64,000 nt of DNA from Sphingomonas bacterium (GTDB lineage: Bacteria > Pseudomonadota > Alphaproteobacteria > Sphingomonadales > Sphingomonadaceae), in contig JASBRX010000010.1 in NCBI GenBank assembly GCA_030149245.1, forward strand, positions 98,730-162,729. The letters are read 5' to 3'. Of this stretch, positions 1 through 8,866 are shown piece by piece (positions within the stretch are counted from its first letter, which is position 1; every line of letters starts with the position of its first letter). Both the position numbers and the translations under genes were made by a program. The notes below the pieces were generated by a model. The model saw only the letters and a list, made by a program, of their open reading frames with translations. It was not told the DNA's origin and did not search any database.

Positions 1-201
1 CTCATCATGCCCGGCAAGGACCCGGGCGGTATCATCGTCACCATTCTGATCGGCATTGCCGGTGCGCTGCTCGCCGGATTCGTCGCGCCGTCGATCGGGC
101 TCGACCTGACCAGCACGCTCAACAGCTATATCGCCGCCACCGTCGGCGCCGTCGTGCTGCTCGCGCTTTATCGCCTGGTCATGACGCGCCGCACGCGCTG
201 A
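1..201 (+). CDS. GlsB/YeaQ/YmgE-family small membrane protein, 5' end cut off
   Basis: The reading frame is open from base 1, so the gene starts before the window. The visible part has two hydrophobic helices separated by a short polar stretch and ends in a basic tail (MTRRTR). The segment MPGKDPGGIIVTILIGIAGA, rich in small residues, matches the second half of GlsB/YeaQ/YmgE stress-response membrane proteins, which are about 85 residues long with three helices. They sit in the inner membrane; their biochemical role is unclear, though they are often induced by stress. The first ATG in the window (base 7) is probably internal. A second family member lies at 1056-1316. A strong hairpin terminator follows the stop codon. 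Confidence 0.75.
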   Translation, partial: LIMPGKDPGGIIVTILIGIAGALLAGFVAPSIGLDLTSTLNSYIAATVGAVVLLALYRLVMTRRTR

Positions 202-231
202 ACGCAGGCTGCAAGGGGCGTTCAGCCTCGG

Positions 232-271
232 TTGTCCCGCCCTGCCCCACGCAGCGGCGGGACAATTTTTT
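232..271 (+). terminator. Rho-independent terminator
   Basis: A perfect 10-bp stem (TTGTCCCGCC / GGCGGGACAA) with a 14-base loop is followed at once by six T residues. It lies 30 bases after the first gene and ends 18 bases before the next start, so it separates the two transcription units. Confidence 0.85.
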
Positions 272-289
272 GCTGAGAGGCCGAACCAC

Positions 290-1000
290 ATGATCCGACT
301 GCTGAGCGCCGCCGCACTTGCCGCAACCGTGCCGCTCGCCGCCACTGCGCAGACCGCGCCGACCGCCACCGTCAGCGAAGGCACGTTGCTCGACGTGGTG
401 GCGGAGGGACGCGTCAACCGCGTGCCGGACATTGCCGTGATCCGCGCCGGCGTGGTCAGCCAGGGCGCGACCGCGGCCGAGGCGCTGGCGGCGAATGCGC
501 GGCAGATGGCGTCGGTGCTGACCGCGCTCAAAGGGGCAGGGATCGCCGATCGCGATATCCAGACCGCGACCATCTCGCTCAGCCCGCAATATCGCTACGC
601 CGACAACCAGCCGCCGGTGATCACGGGCTATCAGGCGAGCAACAGCGTGTCGGTGAAGTTTCGCGACATCGCGCGCAGCGGCACGATCCTCGACACCTTG
701 GTCAAGCAGGGCGCGAACCAGATCGACGGCCCCAACCTGACGATCGATGCGATCGATACCGCGATGGATGAAGCCCGCGTCGATGCAGTCAAGCGCGCCC
801 GCGCCCGCGCCGCGCTTTACGCCGGTGCGCTTGGAATGAAGGTCGACCGCATCCTGATGGTCAGTGAAGGCAGCGACGGCGGCGCGCCCGGCCCGGTGCC
901 GCAGATGATGGTCCGCGCAGAAGCCAAGGATTCGACCCAGATCGCGCCCGGCGAACAACAGGTCAGCGCCAACGTCCGCGTCCGTTTCCTGCTCAAGTAA
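290..1000 (+). CDS. SIMPL-domain (DUF541) periplasmic protein
   Basis: A 236-residue protein with an N-terminal signal peptide: MIRL, then an Ala/Leu-rich core ending in ATAQTA. After cleavage it is about 215 residues, the usual length for SIMPL/DUF541 proteins such as E. coli YggE. The family pattern is visible: an early VVAEGRVNRVPDIAVIRAGV strand region, a middle segment with VITGYQASNSVSVKFRD, and a C-terminal VSANVRVRFLLK strand. YggE-type proteins have been linked to protection against oxidative stress, but no enzymatic activity is established. The gene stands alone between two terminators. Confidence 0.85.
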   Translation: MIRLLSAAALAATVPLAATAQTAPTATVSEGTLLDVVAEGRVNRVPDIAVIRAGVVSQGATAAEALAANARQMASVLTALKGAGIADRDIQTATISLSPQYRYADNQPPVITGYQASNSVSVKFRDIARSGTILDTLVKQGANQIDGPNLTIDAIDTAMDEARVDAVKRARARAALYAGALGMKVDRILMVSEGSDGGAPGPVPQMMVRAEAKDSTQIAPGEQQVSANVRVRFLLK

Positions 1001-1002
1001 CG

Positions 1003-1037
1003 AAAAAGGGGCCGCCCCATCGGGACGGCCCCTTTTG
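1003..1037. terminator. Bidirectional Rho-independent terminator
   Basis: A long GC-rich hairpin (about 15 bp with one mismatch; arms AAAAGGGGCCG and CGGCCCCTTTT) has A residues on one side and T residues on the other. It sits between the convergent SIMPL gene and the YeaQ-type gene and can end transcription from both sides. Confidence 0.85.
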
Positions 1038-1055
1038 GTTCTGGGGTAGCTAAAT

Positions 1056-1316
1056 TCAGCGCACCGAGCCGCGACGCACGAGATTGACGATCGCGAGCAG
1101 AATGATCGCGCCGACCAGCGACGACACAAAGGTCATCACGGTGATCGCGCTGTTGATCGAGCCGCCGAACAGCAGGCCGCCGATGAATGCGCCGACGATG
1201 CCGACAACGATGTTGAGCAGAATGCCCTGCTGGGCGTCGGTGCGCATCACCAGGCTGGCGAGCCAGCCAACCACGCCGCCGATTACGAGCCAGACGATCA
1301 GGCCAACGAGATCCAT
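1056..1316 (-). CDS. GlsB/YeaQ/YmgE-family small membrane protein
   Basis: An 86-residue protein of three hydrophobic helices, the full length of the GlsB/YeaQ/YmgE family. The family motif is plain: GWLASLVMRTDAQQGILLNI, followed by a Gly-rich helix, then a final helix and basic end (RRGSVR). The ATG at 1316 is chosen because GGAGGA lies just upstream on the minus strand; the longer open frame upstream is Arg/Pro-rich shadow sequence. It is an inner-membrane protein whose family is usually stress-induced, and it is a paralogue of the truncated gene at base 1. Confidence 0.9.
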   Translation of the reverse strand: MDLVGLIVWLVIGGVVGWLASLVMRTDAQQGILLNIVVGIVGAFIGGLLFGGSINSAITVMTFVSSLVGAIILLAIVNLVRRGSVR

Positions 1317-1459
1317 GTCTTCCTCCACTGTGGTATCCGCCGGGGGTGCGGACGATGTGAAGCCAAGACGCGCAGGGCCGGAAAATGGTTCCGCCCGCGT
1401 TTTGAGGCGCGGGCGGATGGGAGAGAAAGTGATGGGAGCAGGCCGCTGGCGGCCCGTCC

Positions 1460-1759
1460 TCAGTATTTCTGCTGGCGCTCGTACAGAGACTTGTAATGCT
1501 GGATCCGCGTCACGCGCAGGCCGGGCATGCCCGACCGGTCGATCGCGCGCTGCCATCCGGCGAATTCCTCGACCGTCAGGCCATAGCGCTCGCACACTTC
1601 GTCGATGCTGAGCAGGCCGCCATTGACCGCAGCAACCACCTCCGCCTTGCGCCGCACGACCCAGCGGGTCGTTTCGGGCGGCGGCAGCGAATCGAGTGTC
1701 AGTGGCTCACCGAGCGGACCGATCACTTTCGCTGGGCGGATCTTCTGGTTCTCAATCAT
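1460..1759 (-). CDS. sciP: SciP-like CtrA inhibitor (DUF1153)
   Basis: A 99-residue protein that matches Caulobacter SciP closely in pattern: an early IRPAKVIGP, then LTLDSLPPPETTRWVVRRKA, EVVAAVNGGLLSIDEVC, and a C-terminal end RVTRIQHY. SciP is a helix-turn-helix protein that binds the cell-cycle regulator CtrA and blocks its activation of target promoters in early G1; this is known from Caulobacter and inferred here. Family members are about 90-100 residues. The gene is on the minus strand, downstream of a small unknown ORF and divergent from mnmA. The recognition is strong, but the role in this organism is by homology only. Confidence 0.88.
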   Translation of the reverse strand: MIENQKIRPAKVIGPLGEPLTLDSLPPPETTRWVVRRKAEVVAAVNGGLLSIDEVCERYGLTVEEFAGWQRAIDRSGMPGLRVTRIQHYKSLYERQQKY

Positions 1760-1859
1760 TCCATACCTCGATCAGGGCGGGGGGTCCCCAACTGCATCTG
1801 AAGCCCGTCATAACGTCCGCGGATTTCGCTTCGCCTAAACGGCACGGTAAACGGCGGCT

Positions 1860-2084
1860 TCATCGAACTTGCCACCGGGTTAGCGTGCGCTCGACCGCCA
1901 GGTTGAACGCGCCATGCGGCGGCGCGAGCAATCCGTGCGCAGGCGTCAGCCGATCGAGTCGAACCTGCAGGCGCGCGGTCCGGCTCGCCGACTGGCGCAC
2001 TGCCGCTGCCGCGAGCAGCACGGCGACAGGCGCGGCGATCGGCGTCGCCGCGACGTCGCGGTCGAATCGGTAGCTCAGATCCAC
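1860..2084 (-). CDS. Possible small hypothetical protein
   Basis: A 74-codon frame starting with GTG and ending in TGA, upstream of sciP on the same strand. Most codons end in G or C, as in the neighbouring real genes, which argues for coding. The protein begins [11 protein letters not shown], has an Ala/Val/Leu-rich stretch (about residues 13-30), then a basic part. I do not recognise a family and see no convincing ribosome binding site. The rest of the 427 bases between sciP and mnmA holds nothing else I can call. A longer frame (1756-2100) in another phase is Arg-rich shadow. Confidence 0.4.
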   Translation of the reverse strand: MDLSYRFDRDVAATPIAAPVAVLLAAAAVRQSASRTARLQVRLDRLTPAHGLLAPPHGAFNLAVERTLTRWQVR

Positions 2085-2186
2085 TGGAGCCTGCTGTCAT
2101 CGGTCGAACTCATCCGACTCCGTTTAACCGCGAAGGCTGAAAGCCCGGTAAATACAGCAATTTTGCATCGGCCCCGTAGAACCCCT

Positions 2187-3308
2187 ATGTGCGCGGCGAT
2201 GTTTGCCGGAGATTTTCAGCTGTCAGGGCCGCTCGCGAAGCGGCGGATCGTCGTCGCCATGTCGGGCGGGGTCGATAGTTCGGTCGTCGCCGCGCTCGCC
2301 GCGCGGACGGGCGCGGAGACGATCGGCGTCACGCTGCAACTTTATGATCATGGCGAAGCAGTCGGGCGCGCCGGCAGCTGCTGCGCCGGCCGCGACATTC
2401 GGGATGCGCGCGCCGTGTGCGATCGGCTGGGCATCGCGCATTATGTATTCGACCATGAAAGCAGCTTTCGCGAAACAGTGATCGACGATTTTGCCGACAC
2501 CTATCTTGCCGGGCGCACCCCGATCCCGTGCGTCAAATGCAATATGGGGCCGAAATTCACCGATCTGTTCGCGCTTGCCCGCGATCTGGGTGCCGATTGC
2601 CTCGCCACCGGCCATTATGTGCAGCGGGTCGAGGGACCGGAGGGGCCGGAACTGCACAAGGGCGCCGACCCGGCGCGCGATCAGAGCTATTTCCTGTTCG
2701 CGACGACGGCCGCGCAGCTCGATTTCCTGCGCTTTCCCTTGGGCGGCCTGCCCAAGGCGCGGGTGCGTGAGATTGCGGCCGAGATTGGCCTTGGCGTGGC
2801 GGGCAAGCCCGACAGCCAGGACATCTGCTTCGTCCCCGATGGCGACTATGCCGGGCTGGTCAAGAAGCTGCGGCCCGAGGCCGATACCGCCGGGGCGATC
2901 GTCGATGAAGCGGGCAACAAGCTCGGCGAGCATAGGGGCCTGATCCACTTCACCGTCGGCCAGCGCCGTGGGCTGGAGATCGGTGGAAGTCCGGAGCCGC
3001 TCTATGTCCTGCGCCTCGATCCCACCACGCGCGACGTAGTGGTCGGCCCCAAGTCCGCACTAGCGGTCAGCGCCGCGCGGATCCAGGGGCTGAACTGGAT
3101 CGGTGGGAGTCATAAAGGCCCGCTGACTGCCAAGGTCCGGTCGATGGCGCGCCCGGTGCCCGCGCAGCTGGAGGGCGACCGGGTGGTGTTTGACGCGCCC
3201 GAATATGGTGTCGCTCCGGGGCAGGCGGCGGTGCTCTATGCGGGCGAGCGCGTCCTAGGCGGCGGCTGGATCACGGAGACCGAACGCGCGGAGCTGGTCG
3301 CGGCTTAA
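2187..3308 (+). CDS. mnmA: tRNA-specific 2-thiouridylase MnmA
   Basis: MnmA adds sulfur to U34 of the Lys, Glu and Gln tRNAs, using ATP and a persulfide delivered by sulfur-relay proteins. The PP-loop ATP-binding motif [13 protein letters not shown] is near the N-terminus. The first catalytic cysteine lies in [10 protein letters not shown], followed by LATGHYV and DQSYFLF, and the second in [12 protein letters not shown]. From the chosen ATG the protein is 373 residues, the family length; an ATG 12 bases later (2199) is equally possible, as neither has a strong ribosome site. The frame upstream of 2187 is not MnmA-like. The 3' end overlaps the convergent cation efflux gene by four bases. Confidence 0.93.
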   Translation: MCAAMFAGDFQLSGPLAKRRIVVAMSGGVDSSVVAALAARTGAETIGVTLQLYDHGEAVGRAGSCCAGRDIRDARAVCDRLGIAHYVFDHESSFRETVIDDFADTYLAGRTPIPCVKCNMGPKFTDLFALARDLGADCLATGHYVQRVEGPEGPELHKGADPARDQSYFLFATTAAQLDFLRFPLGGLPKARVREIAAEIGLGVAGKPDSQDICFVPDGDYAGLVKKLRPEADTAGAIVDEAGNKLGEHRGLIHFTVGQRRGLEIGGSPEPLYVLRLDPTTRDVVVGPKSALAVSAARIQGLNWIGGSHKGPLTAKVRSMARPVPAQLEGDRVVFDAPEYGVAPGQAAVLYAGERVLGGGWITETERAELVAA

Positions 3309-4216
3309 GCGCCGCCCAACTCGTTCGCTTCGCGCAGCGGATCGCCGGGATTATCGACCTGCCCCTCCGGATCGACATGGATCAGGATTTCGGTTCCGGG
3401 AAATTCGGCTTCGAGCCGCGCTTCGAGCGCCTCGACCACGTCATGCGCCTGTGCAACGGTCATCGTAGCGGGCACATGGATATGGAATTGCGTGAAATCC
3501 TGCGATCCGCTGGTGCGGGTGCGCAGGTCGTGGAGGCTTTCAAAGCCGGGAATCGCGGCGGCGCAGGCGATGAAGGCGCGGCGCTTTTCCTCCGGCCATT
3601 CGCGGTCCATCAGCTGCCCGATCGCATCGATCGCCGCGTGCCACCCCCCCCACAGCAGCCAGAGTGCGATGCCGATGCCGAACACCGGGTCGGCGCCGCG
3701 CTGGTGCAGCACCGATTCGAGCACCAGCGCAGCAATGACGCCGCTGTTGAGCAGCAGGTCCGACTGATAATGCAGCCGGTCGGTGCGGATCGCGATCGAT
3801 CCGCTCGCCGCGATCGCGCGCGCCTGATAGGCGGTGAGCAGCAGCGTCACACCAATCGCGATCACCGACACGACGATCCCGGCCTCGGGATCGGCGGCAA
3901 CTTCACCGCTCGCGAGTCGCTCGATCGCGCGGACCGCAATGAAGGTGGCGGAGGCGGAGATCAGCACGACCTGGAACAGCGCGGCCAGCGCCTCGGCCTT
4001 GCCATGACCGAAGCGGTGATTGGCATCGGCCGGCTGCGCGGCGATGCGCACCCCGGCCAGCGTCACCAGCGACGCGATCAGATCGAGCCCCGAATCCGAG
4101 AGGCTCGCCAGCATCGCCACCGATCCGGTCGCCCAGGCCGCATACGCCTTGAGCCCGCCCAGCAGCAGCGCAGCAATGACGCTGGCGATCGCTGCCCGGG
4201 TCGGGGTGGCGCTCAT
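3305..4216 (-). CDS. Cation diffusion facilitator transporter
   Basis: A 303-residue inner-membrane protein of the CDF family, which exports divalent cations (Zn, Fe, Cd, Co or Mn) in exchange for protons. The first conserved metal site is in the helix-2 segment [13 protein letters not shown] and the second in [25 protein letters not shown] is the family loop. About six membrane helices span residues 8-200, followed by the cytoplasmic dimerisation domain, with HIHV and ILIHVDPEG typical of it. The start overlaps the pdxH stop as ATGA, so the two genes are translationally coupled. The metal cannot be told from sequence alone; FieF-like is the closest guess. Confidence 0.9.
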   Translation of the reverse strand: MSATPTRAAIASVIAALLLGGLKAYAAWATGSVAMLASLSDSGLDLIASLVTLAGVRIAAQPADANHRFGHGKAEALAALFQVVLISASATFIAVRAIERLASGEVAADPEAGIVVSVIAIGVTLLLTAYQARAIAASGSIAIRTDRLHYQSDLLLNSGVIAALVLESVLHQRGADPVFGIGIALWLLWGGWHAAIDAIGQLMDREWPEEKRRAFIACAAAIPGFESLHDLRTRTSGSQDFTQFHIHVPATMTVAQAHDVVEALEARLEAEFPGTEILIHVDPEGQVDNPGDPLREANELGGA

Positions 4217-4791
4217 GGGTAGAGCATTCCTTCGTCCCAGCCGTCGCCGTTGCGGGTGAACACACGGCGCTCGTGCAGCCGATGTGCGCGGTCGTTCCAG
4301 AACTCGATCCGTTGCGGCGCGACGCGGTACCCGCCCCAATGCGGCGGGCGCGGCACGTCTCCACCTTCGAAGCGCGCCTGCATTTCCGCAAAGCGTGCCT
4401 CGAACGTCGCGCGATCGGCCAGCGGGCGCGACTGGTCGCTGGCCCAGGCGCCGAGTTGCGAGTCGCGGCTGCGCGTCGCGAAATAGGCGTCGGATTCGGC
4501 GTCGGTGACGCGCGTCACCGGCCCCTCGATGCGGATCTGGCGGCGCAGCGATTTCCAGTGGAACAGCAATGCCGCGCGGGGGGTGGCTTCCAGTTCAGCC
4601 GCTTTGCGCCCTTCGCGGTTGGTATAGAAGGTGAAGCCTTCAGGGCCGTGCCCTTTGAGCAGCACCATCCGCACCGATGGCTGGCCGTCGGCGCTCACCG
4701 TTGCCAGCGCCATCGCGTTGGAATCGTTGATCTCGGTCGTCCGCGCCTCACGGTACCAGGCGTCGAACAGGGCAAAGGGATTGTCGGTCAT
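4213..4791 (-). CDS. pdxH: Pyridoxamine 5'-phosphate oxidase
   Basis: PdxH uses FMN and oxygen to convert pyridoxine or pyridoxamine 5'-phosphate to pyridoxal 5'-phosphate, the last step of vitamin B6 synthesis and salvage. Visible family signatures are MALATVSADGQPSVRMVLLK near the N-terminus, GFTFYTNREGRKAAEL, and the C-terminal block FWNDRAHRLHERRVF. The start at MTDNPFALFD gives 192 residues, short but normal for alphaproteobacterial members; the frame extends upstream by 27 codons without family character. It is the first gene of a two-gene unit with the cation transporter, overlapping it by four bases. Confidence 0.93.
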   Translation of the reverse strand: MTDNPFALFDAWYREARTTEINDSNAMALATVSADGQPSVRMVLLKGHGPEGFTFYTNREGRKAAELEATPRAALLFHWKSLRRQIRIEGPVTRVTDAESDAYFATRSRDSQLGAWASDQSRPLADRATFEARFAEMQARFEGGDVPRPPHWGGYRVAPQRIEFWNDRAHRLHERRVFTRNGDGWDEGMLYP

Positions 4792-4910
4792 GCCCCGCCA
4801 TAGCCGCTTGGCGCGGCGAGCGGGAGTGGGAACGGGCATCCCGGCATTGCCCTTTGCCGGATGGCGCGGCATGGGGAGCGCAGGCTTTGGTCAAATTGTT
4901 CGAGGACGCG

Positions 4911-5840
4911 ATGAAGGACAAGCTGGTGACGTTGATCGGCGGCGGCGGGTTCGCCGGACGCTATATCGCGCAGAGCCTGCTCAAGGCCGGGGCACGGGTG
5001 CGGATCGCGCAGCGCGATCCGCGCGCGGCGTGGTTCCTCAAGCCACTGGGTGGCCTGGGCCAGACGCAATTTGTTGCCGCCGATGTGACCCGCCCCGACA
5101 GCCTGGCGCGCGCAGTCGCCGGATCGGACGCCGTGGTCAATCTCGTCGGCGTGTTCGGGAACCGTATGGACGCGGTCAACGCGCGCGGATCGGGCAACGC
5201 TGCCAAGGCTGCGGCTGAAGCTGGCGCAACCAGCTTCGTTCAGATGTCCGCGATCGGCGCGGATAGCGACTCGCCCTCGGCTTATGGCCGGTCGAAGGGC
5301 GATGGCGAGGCGGCGGTGCGCGCCGCCTTCCCGTCCGCCACGATCCTGCGGCCCAGCCTGATGTTCGGGCGCGAGGACCAGTTTGTGAACCGCTTCGCCG
5401 CGCTCGCCGCGATGCTGCCCGTCGTGCCGGTGCTCAAGGGTGGGACGAAGATCCAGCCGGTCTGGGTCGCCGATGTGGCGCAGGCGGTCACGCGCACGAT
5501 TGCCGAACCGACGCGCTATGCCGGGCAGACGATCGAGCTCGGCGGGCCGGACGTGATGAGCTTTACCCAGTTCCACAACTGGCTGCTCGGCGCGATCGGA
5601 CGCGACAAGCCGGTGGTCGAGCTGCCCGATGTTGCCGGCGCCGCGCTCGCCTCGCTCGGCTTCCTGCCCGGCGCGCCGATCAGCTGGGACCAGTGGCTGA
5701 TGCTGCAGCAGGACAATGTCGCATCGGGCGAGGGTCTGGCCGCGTTCGGCATCGCGCCGACCCCGCTCGGCGCGGTCGCGCCGCACTGGCTGGTCCAGTA
5801 TCGCAAACATGGCCGGTTCGCCGACGCGCGCCACGCCTGA
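4911..5840 (+). CDS. Complex I NDUFA9-like NAD(P)-binding protein
   Basis: A 309-residue atypical short-chain dehydrogenase related to the NDUFA9 accessory subunit of respiratory complex I. The Rossmann nucleotide-binding motif is at the start (VTLIGGGGFAGRYIAQSLL). VVNLVGVF, FVQMSAIGAD and the YGRSKGDGE segment, which keeps the Tyr-x3-Lys catalytic pair, follow. The ATG at 4911 is chosen because GAGGA precedes it and the Rossmann fold begins right after; the longer frame adds an unrelated stretch. It lies divergent from pdxH and ahead of uppP. Whether it acts with complex I or as a quinone-biosynthesis or lipid reductase cannot be decided here. Confidence 0.85.
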   Translation: MKDKLVTLIGGGGFAGRYIAQSLLKAGARVRIAQRDPRAAWFLKPLGGLGQTQFVAADVTRPDSLARAVAGSDAVVNLVGVFGNRMDAVNARGSGNAAKAAAEAGATSFVQMSAIGADSDSPSAYGRSKGDGEAAVRAAFPSATILRPSLMFGREDQFVNRFAALAAMLPVVPVLKGGTKIQPVWVADVAQAVTRTIAEPTRYAGQTIELGGPDVMSFTQFHNWLLGAIGRDKPVVELPDVAGAALASLGFLPGAPISWDQWLMLQQDNVASGEGLAAFGIAPTPLGAVAPHWLVQYRKHGRFADARHA

Positions 5841-5895
5841 CCGCCGCATCCGGCACCATTGAACGGTCGGGCGCGCCCGGCAGGGGGAGCGCGCC

Positions 5896-6696
5896 GTGGG
5901 CGACATCGCGATCTACATCATCCTCGGCATTATCGAGGGGCTGACCGAATTTCTGCCGGTGTCGTCGACCGGGCATCTCATTCTGGCTGGCGAGCTGCTC
6001 GGCTTTACTGGCGAGGGGTCGGTGGCGTTCAAGGTCGCGATCCAGCTCGGCGCGATCCTGGCGGTGCTGGTCGCCTATTGGCGGCACTTCTGGGGGATCG
6101 GGACCGGGCTGCTGCGGGGCGAGCGCGAGGCGATCTGGTTCACCCGCAATATCCTGATCGGATTTCTGCCCGCGATGCTGATCGGCGCGGTCGCCTATGA
6201 GGGGATCCGCCAGCTGATCCAGTCGCCGATGACCGTCGCGGTCGCGCTGATCGTCGGCGGCATCGCGATCCTGATCATCGAACGCATGGTCAAGGTAGTG
6301 AAGGTCGAGCGCGTCGAGACGATGCCGCTGCCTACCGCGGTTGCGATCGGGCTCGTCCAGTGCATCGCGATGATCCCCGGCGTCAGCCGATCGGGCGCGA
6401 CGATCATGGGCGCGTTGCTGATGGGCGTGGAGCGCAAGACGGCGGCCGAGTTCAGCTTCTTCCTCGCCGTGCCGACCATGGCCGGGGCGACCGCATATTC
6501 GCTCTACAAGGATCGCGAGCTGCTGAACGCCGACGATCTGGGCGGGATCGCGATAGGACTTGGCGTGTCGTTCATCGTTGCATTGCTGGTGGTGAAGGCG
6601 TTCGTGAAGATCGTGGGGCGCTTCGGCTTTGCGCCATTCGCCTGGTACCGAATCGCGCTTGGCGCAATCGCGATTCTGCTCCTTTCGCTAAGGTAG
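5896..6696 (+). CDS. uppP: Undecaprenyl-diphosphatase UppP
   Basis: A 266-residue polytopic membrane enzyme that dephosphorylates undecaprenyl diphosphate to recycle the lipid carrier for peptidoglycan synthesis; overproduction is known to give bacitracin resistance. The two conserved catalytic blocks are present: EGLTEFLPVSSTGHLIL near the N-terminus and PGVSRSGATIMGALL in the middle. About eight hydrophobic segments are visible. The start is GTG at 5896, supported by a GGGGGAG ribosome site eight bases before it. Length and motifs are standard for the family. Confidence 0.95.
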   Translation: MGDIAIYIILGIIEGLTEFLPVSSTGHLILAGELLGFTGEGSVAFKVAIQLGAILAVLVAYWRHFWGIGTGLLRGEREAIWFTRNILIGFLPAMLIGAVAYEGIRQLIQSPMTVAVALIVGGIAILIIERMVKVVKVERVETMPLPTAVAIGLVQCIAMIPGVSRSGATIMGALLMGVERKTAAEFSFFLAVPTMAGATAYSLYKDRELLNADDLGGIAIGLGVSFIVALLVVKAFVKIVGRFGFAPFAWYRIALGAIAILLLSLR

Positions 6697-6836
6697 GGCC
6701 GATACGGTCCTAACATTGAAATGAAATTACGCGAAATCCATCGATTAGCGGATGTTGCGCATTATTAGGTAAGTCATACTGACCTATATCCCTATTTTTG
6801 CGTGACTCGGTAACAAAATTCTGCCATCCGCGCGGC

Positions 6837-8294
6837 ATGGGCAAGGATGTGATGCTTCAATTCGTCGATCGTGCGCAGGCGTTCCCGCCGAAGCGCGATC
6901 CGCAACTGCGCGCGCAGGATTTTCGCGAGATTGCGGAGCGCTATGCGCCGCCGAGCGCCGAGGATCAGGCCGGGCGCTGCTCGCAATGCGGCGTGCCGTA
7001 CTGCACGGTGCACTGCCCGCTGCACAACCACATCCCCGACTGGCTGCGCCTGACCGCCGAGGGGCGGCTGCGCGAAGCCTATGAGCTGTCGAACAGCACC
7101 TCGACCATGCCCGAGATTTGCGGCCGCATCTGTCCGCAGGACCGGCTGTGCGAGGGCAATTGCGTCATCGAATCCTCCGGCCATGGCACGGTCACGATCG
7201 GATCGGTCGAAAAGTTCATCACCGACACCGCGTGGGAGGAAGGCTGGGTCGAACCGCTGCAGCCGGGCCCGGCGCGCGGCCAGTCGGTCGGCGTGATCGG
7301 CGCGGGTCCGGCGGGCCTGACGGCGGCGGAATATCTCCGCGTGCTCGGCTATGACGTGCATGTCTATGACCGCCACGACCGTGCCGGCGGGCTGCTGACC
7401 TATGGCATCCCCGGCTTTAAGCTGGAAAAGCACATCGTCACGCGCCGCACCGACCGGCTCGCGGCGGGCGGCATCGTCTTTCACCTGGGCTTCGAGGTCG
7501 GCAAGGACGCGACGCTGGAGCAGCTGCGGCAGAAGCATGACGCGCTGCTGATCGCGACCGGCGTGTACAAGCCGCGCGCCATCAAGGCGCCGGGCGTCGG
7601 CGCGAACGGCGTGGTCGATGCGCTCGATTACCTGATCGCGTCGAACCGCAAGAGCTTCGGCGACAGCGTCCCGGCGTTCGAGGACGGCAGCCTCAACGCG
7701 GCGGGCAAGAATGTCGTCGTGATCGGCGGCGGCGACACCGCGATGGACTGTGTCCGCACCGCGATCCGTCAGGGCGCCGCATCGGTAAAGTGCCTCTATC
7801 GCCGCGACCGCGCCAACATGCCGGGCAGCCGGCGCGAGACCGCCAATGCCGAAGAGGAAGGCGTCGAGTTCGTCTGGCTCTCCGCCCCCGGAGCCTTTGA
7901 GGGCGGCGAGCAGGTGACGGCGGTGAAGGCAGTCGGCATGCGCCTCGGCGCCCCCGACGCCAGCGGCCGCCGCGCGCCCGAGCCCGACCCCGACGCCAAG
8001 TTCGACGTCCCCGCCGATCTGGTGATCAAGGCGCTGGGCTTCGATGCCGAGGATCTGCCGGTGCTGTTCGACGCGCCCGAACTCGGCGTTACCCGCTGGG
8101 GCACGGTGCGCACCGACGCGCGCACGATGATGAGCAACCTCGACGGCGTCTTCGCCGCCGGCGACATCGTCAAGGGCGCGAGCCTGGTGGTGCAGGCGAT
8201 CCGCGACGGGCGCGATGTGAGCGAGCGGATGCATGCGTGGTTGAAGGCACAGAAGGTCGCTCGCGGTGCGCGCAGCGAGATGGCAGCGGCATGA
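6837..8294 (+). CDS. gltD: Glutamate synthase small subunit (GltD)
   Basis: The beta subunit of NADPH-dependent glutamate synthase passes electrons from NADPH through FAD to the large subunit. The N-terminal iron-sulfur region has clustered cysteines (GRCSQCGVPYC, CPLHNHIP, EICGRICPQDRLCEGNC). The FAD Rossmann motif is GAGPAGLTAAEYL and the NADPH motif is VVIGGGDTAMDC. The ATG at 6837 gives 485 residues; an ATG at 6852 has a better ribosome site (AAGGA) and is a real alternative. The 140 bases upstream are AT-rich and likely carry the promoter. The stop overlaps the DUF2059 gene as ATGA. Confidence 0.95.
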   Translation: MGKDVMLQFVDRAQAFPPKRDPQLRAQDFREIAERYAPPSAEDQAGRCSQCGVPYCTVHCPLHNHIPDWLRLTAEGRLREAYELSNSTSTMPEICGRICPQDRLCEGNCVIESSGHGTVTIGSVEKFITDTAWEEGWVEPLQPGPARGQSVGVIGAGPAGLTAAEYLRVLGYDVHVYDRHDRAGGLLTYGIPGFKLEKHIVTRRTDRLAAGGIVFHLGFEVGKDATLEQLRQKHDALLIATGVYKPRAIKAPGVGANGVVDALDYLIASNRKSFGDSVPAFEDGSLNAAGKNVVVIGGGDTAMDCVRTAIRQGAASVKCLYRRDRANMPGSRRETANAEEEGVEFVWLSAPGAFEGGEQVTAVKAVGMRLGAPDASGRRAPEPDPDAKFDVPADLVIKALGFDAEDLPVLFDAPELGVTRWGTVRTDARTMMSNLDGVFAAGDIVKGASLVVQAIRDGRDVSERMHAWLKAQKVARGARSEMAAA

Positions 8295-8866
8295 TCCGTA
8301 ATCTCCTCGTCGCCTTGGTGCTGACCGCGACTCCGGCTGTCGTAACCTCGGCATCAGCTCAATCGCCAGAGCAGGGAGGTGCTGTCGATCCTGCGCGGTT
8401 GGCTGCTGCAAAGCGGACGATCGACGTGATGATGCCGCCTGCCCAGCGCAGAGCCATGTTCGAGGCGATGCTCAACCCGATGCTCGCGAACATGCAGCAG
8501 GCGATCCTGTCGAGTCCCGACATTAGAACGGCCCTGGACGCCGATCCCAAGGCAAAGGCGACACTCGACGCCTTCCTTGCCGGGCAGCAGCAGAAAACGA
8601 TTGCGCTGCTTCAGGCAGAGCTTCCGGCCATGTTCGCGATCATGGAGCGCGCCTACGCGCGCCGGTTCACGGTCACGCAACTCGACGAAATAACCGCCTT
8701 TTTCAGCACGCCGACCGGAAGGCTTTACATGGATGAGAGCATGAAGCTCCCCGCCGATCCCGAGTTGCTTGGCTGGCAGCGCGACCTCATGCAGCGTTCC
8801 ATGGCGGACAGCCAGAAGGATATCGAGAAGCTGCAGGCTGATCTCACAGGAAAGTCGACGAAGTGA
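8291..8866 (+). CDS. DUF2059-domain exported protein
   Basis: A 191-residue protein with a clear signal peptide (MIRNLLVALVLT, Ala/Val-rich, ending near SASAQS). The body fits the DUF2059 family: helical, with QRRAMFEAML, a central FLAGQQQKTIALLQAELPAM stretch, and FTVTQLDEITAFFSTPTGR toward the end, which is the usual core. The function of the family is unknown. The start overlaps the gltD stop (ATGA) and the stop overlaps the gltB start (GTGA), so it is translationally coupled to both glutamate synthase subunits, which is odd for a periplasmic protein. Confidence 0.85.
   Translation: MIRNLLVALVLTATPAVVTSASAQSPEQGGAVDPARLAAAKRTIDVMMPPAQRRAMFEAMLNPMLANMQQAILSSPDIRTALDADPKAKATLDAFLAGQQQKTIALLQAELPAMFAIMERAYARRFTVTQLDEITAFFSTPTGRLYMDESMKLPADPELLGWQRDLMQRSMADSQKDIEKLQADLTGKSTK

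Noticed and set aside
1756..2100. 114-residue minus-strand ORF between sciP and mnmA
   Set aside because: Very Arg/Ala/Gly-rich, with low third-position bias. The other frame (1860-2084) looks more like coding sequence.
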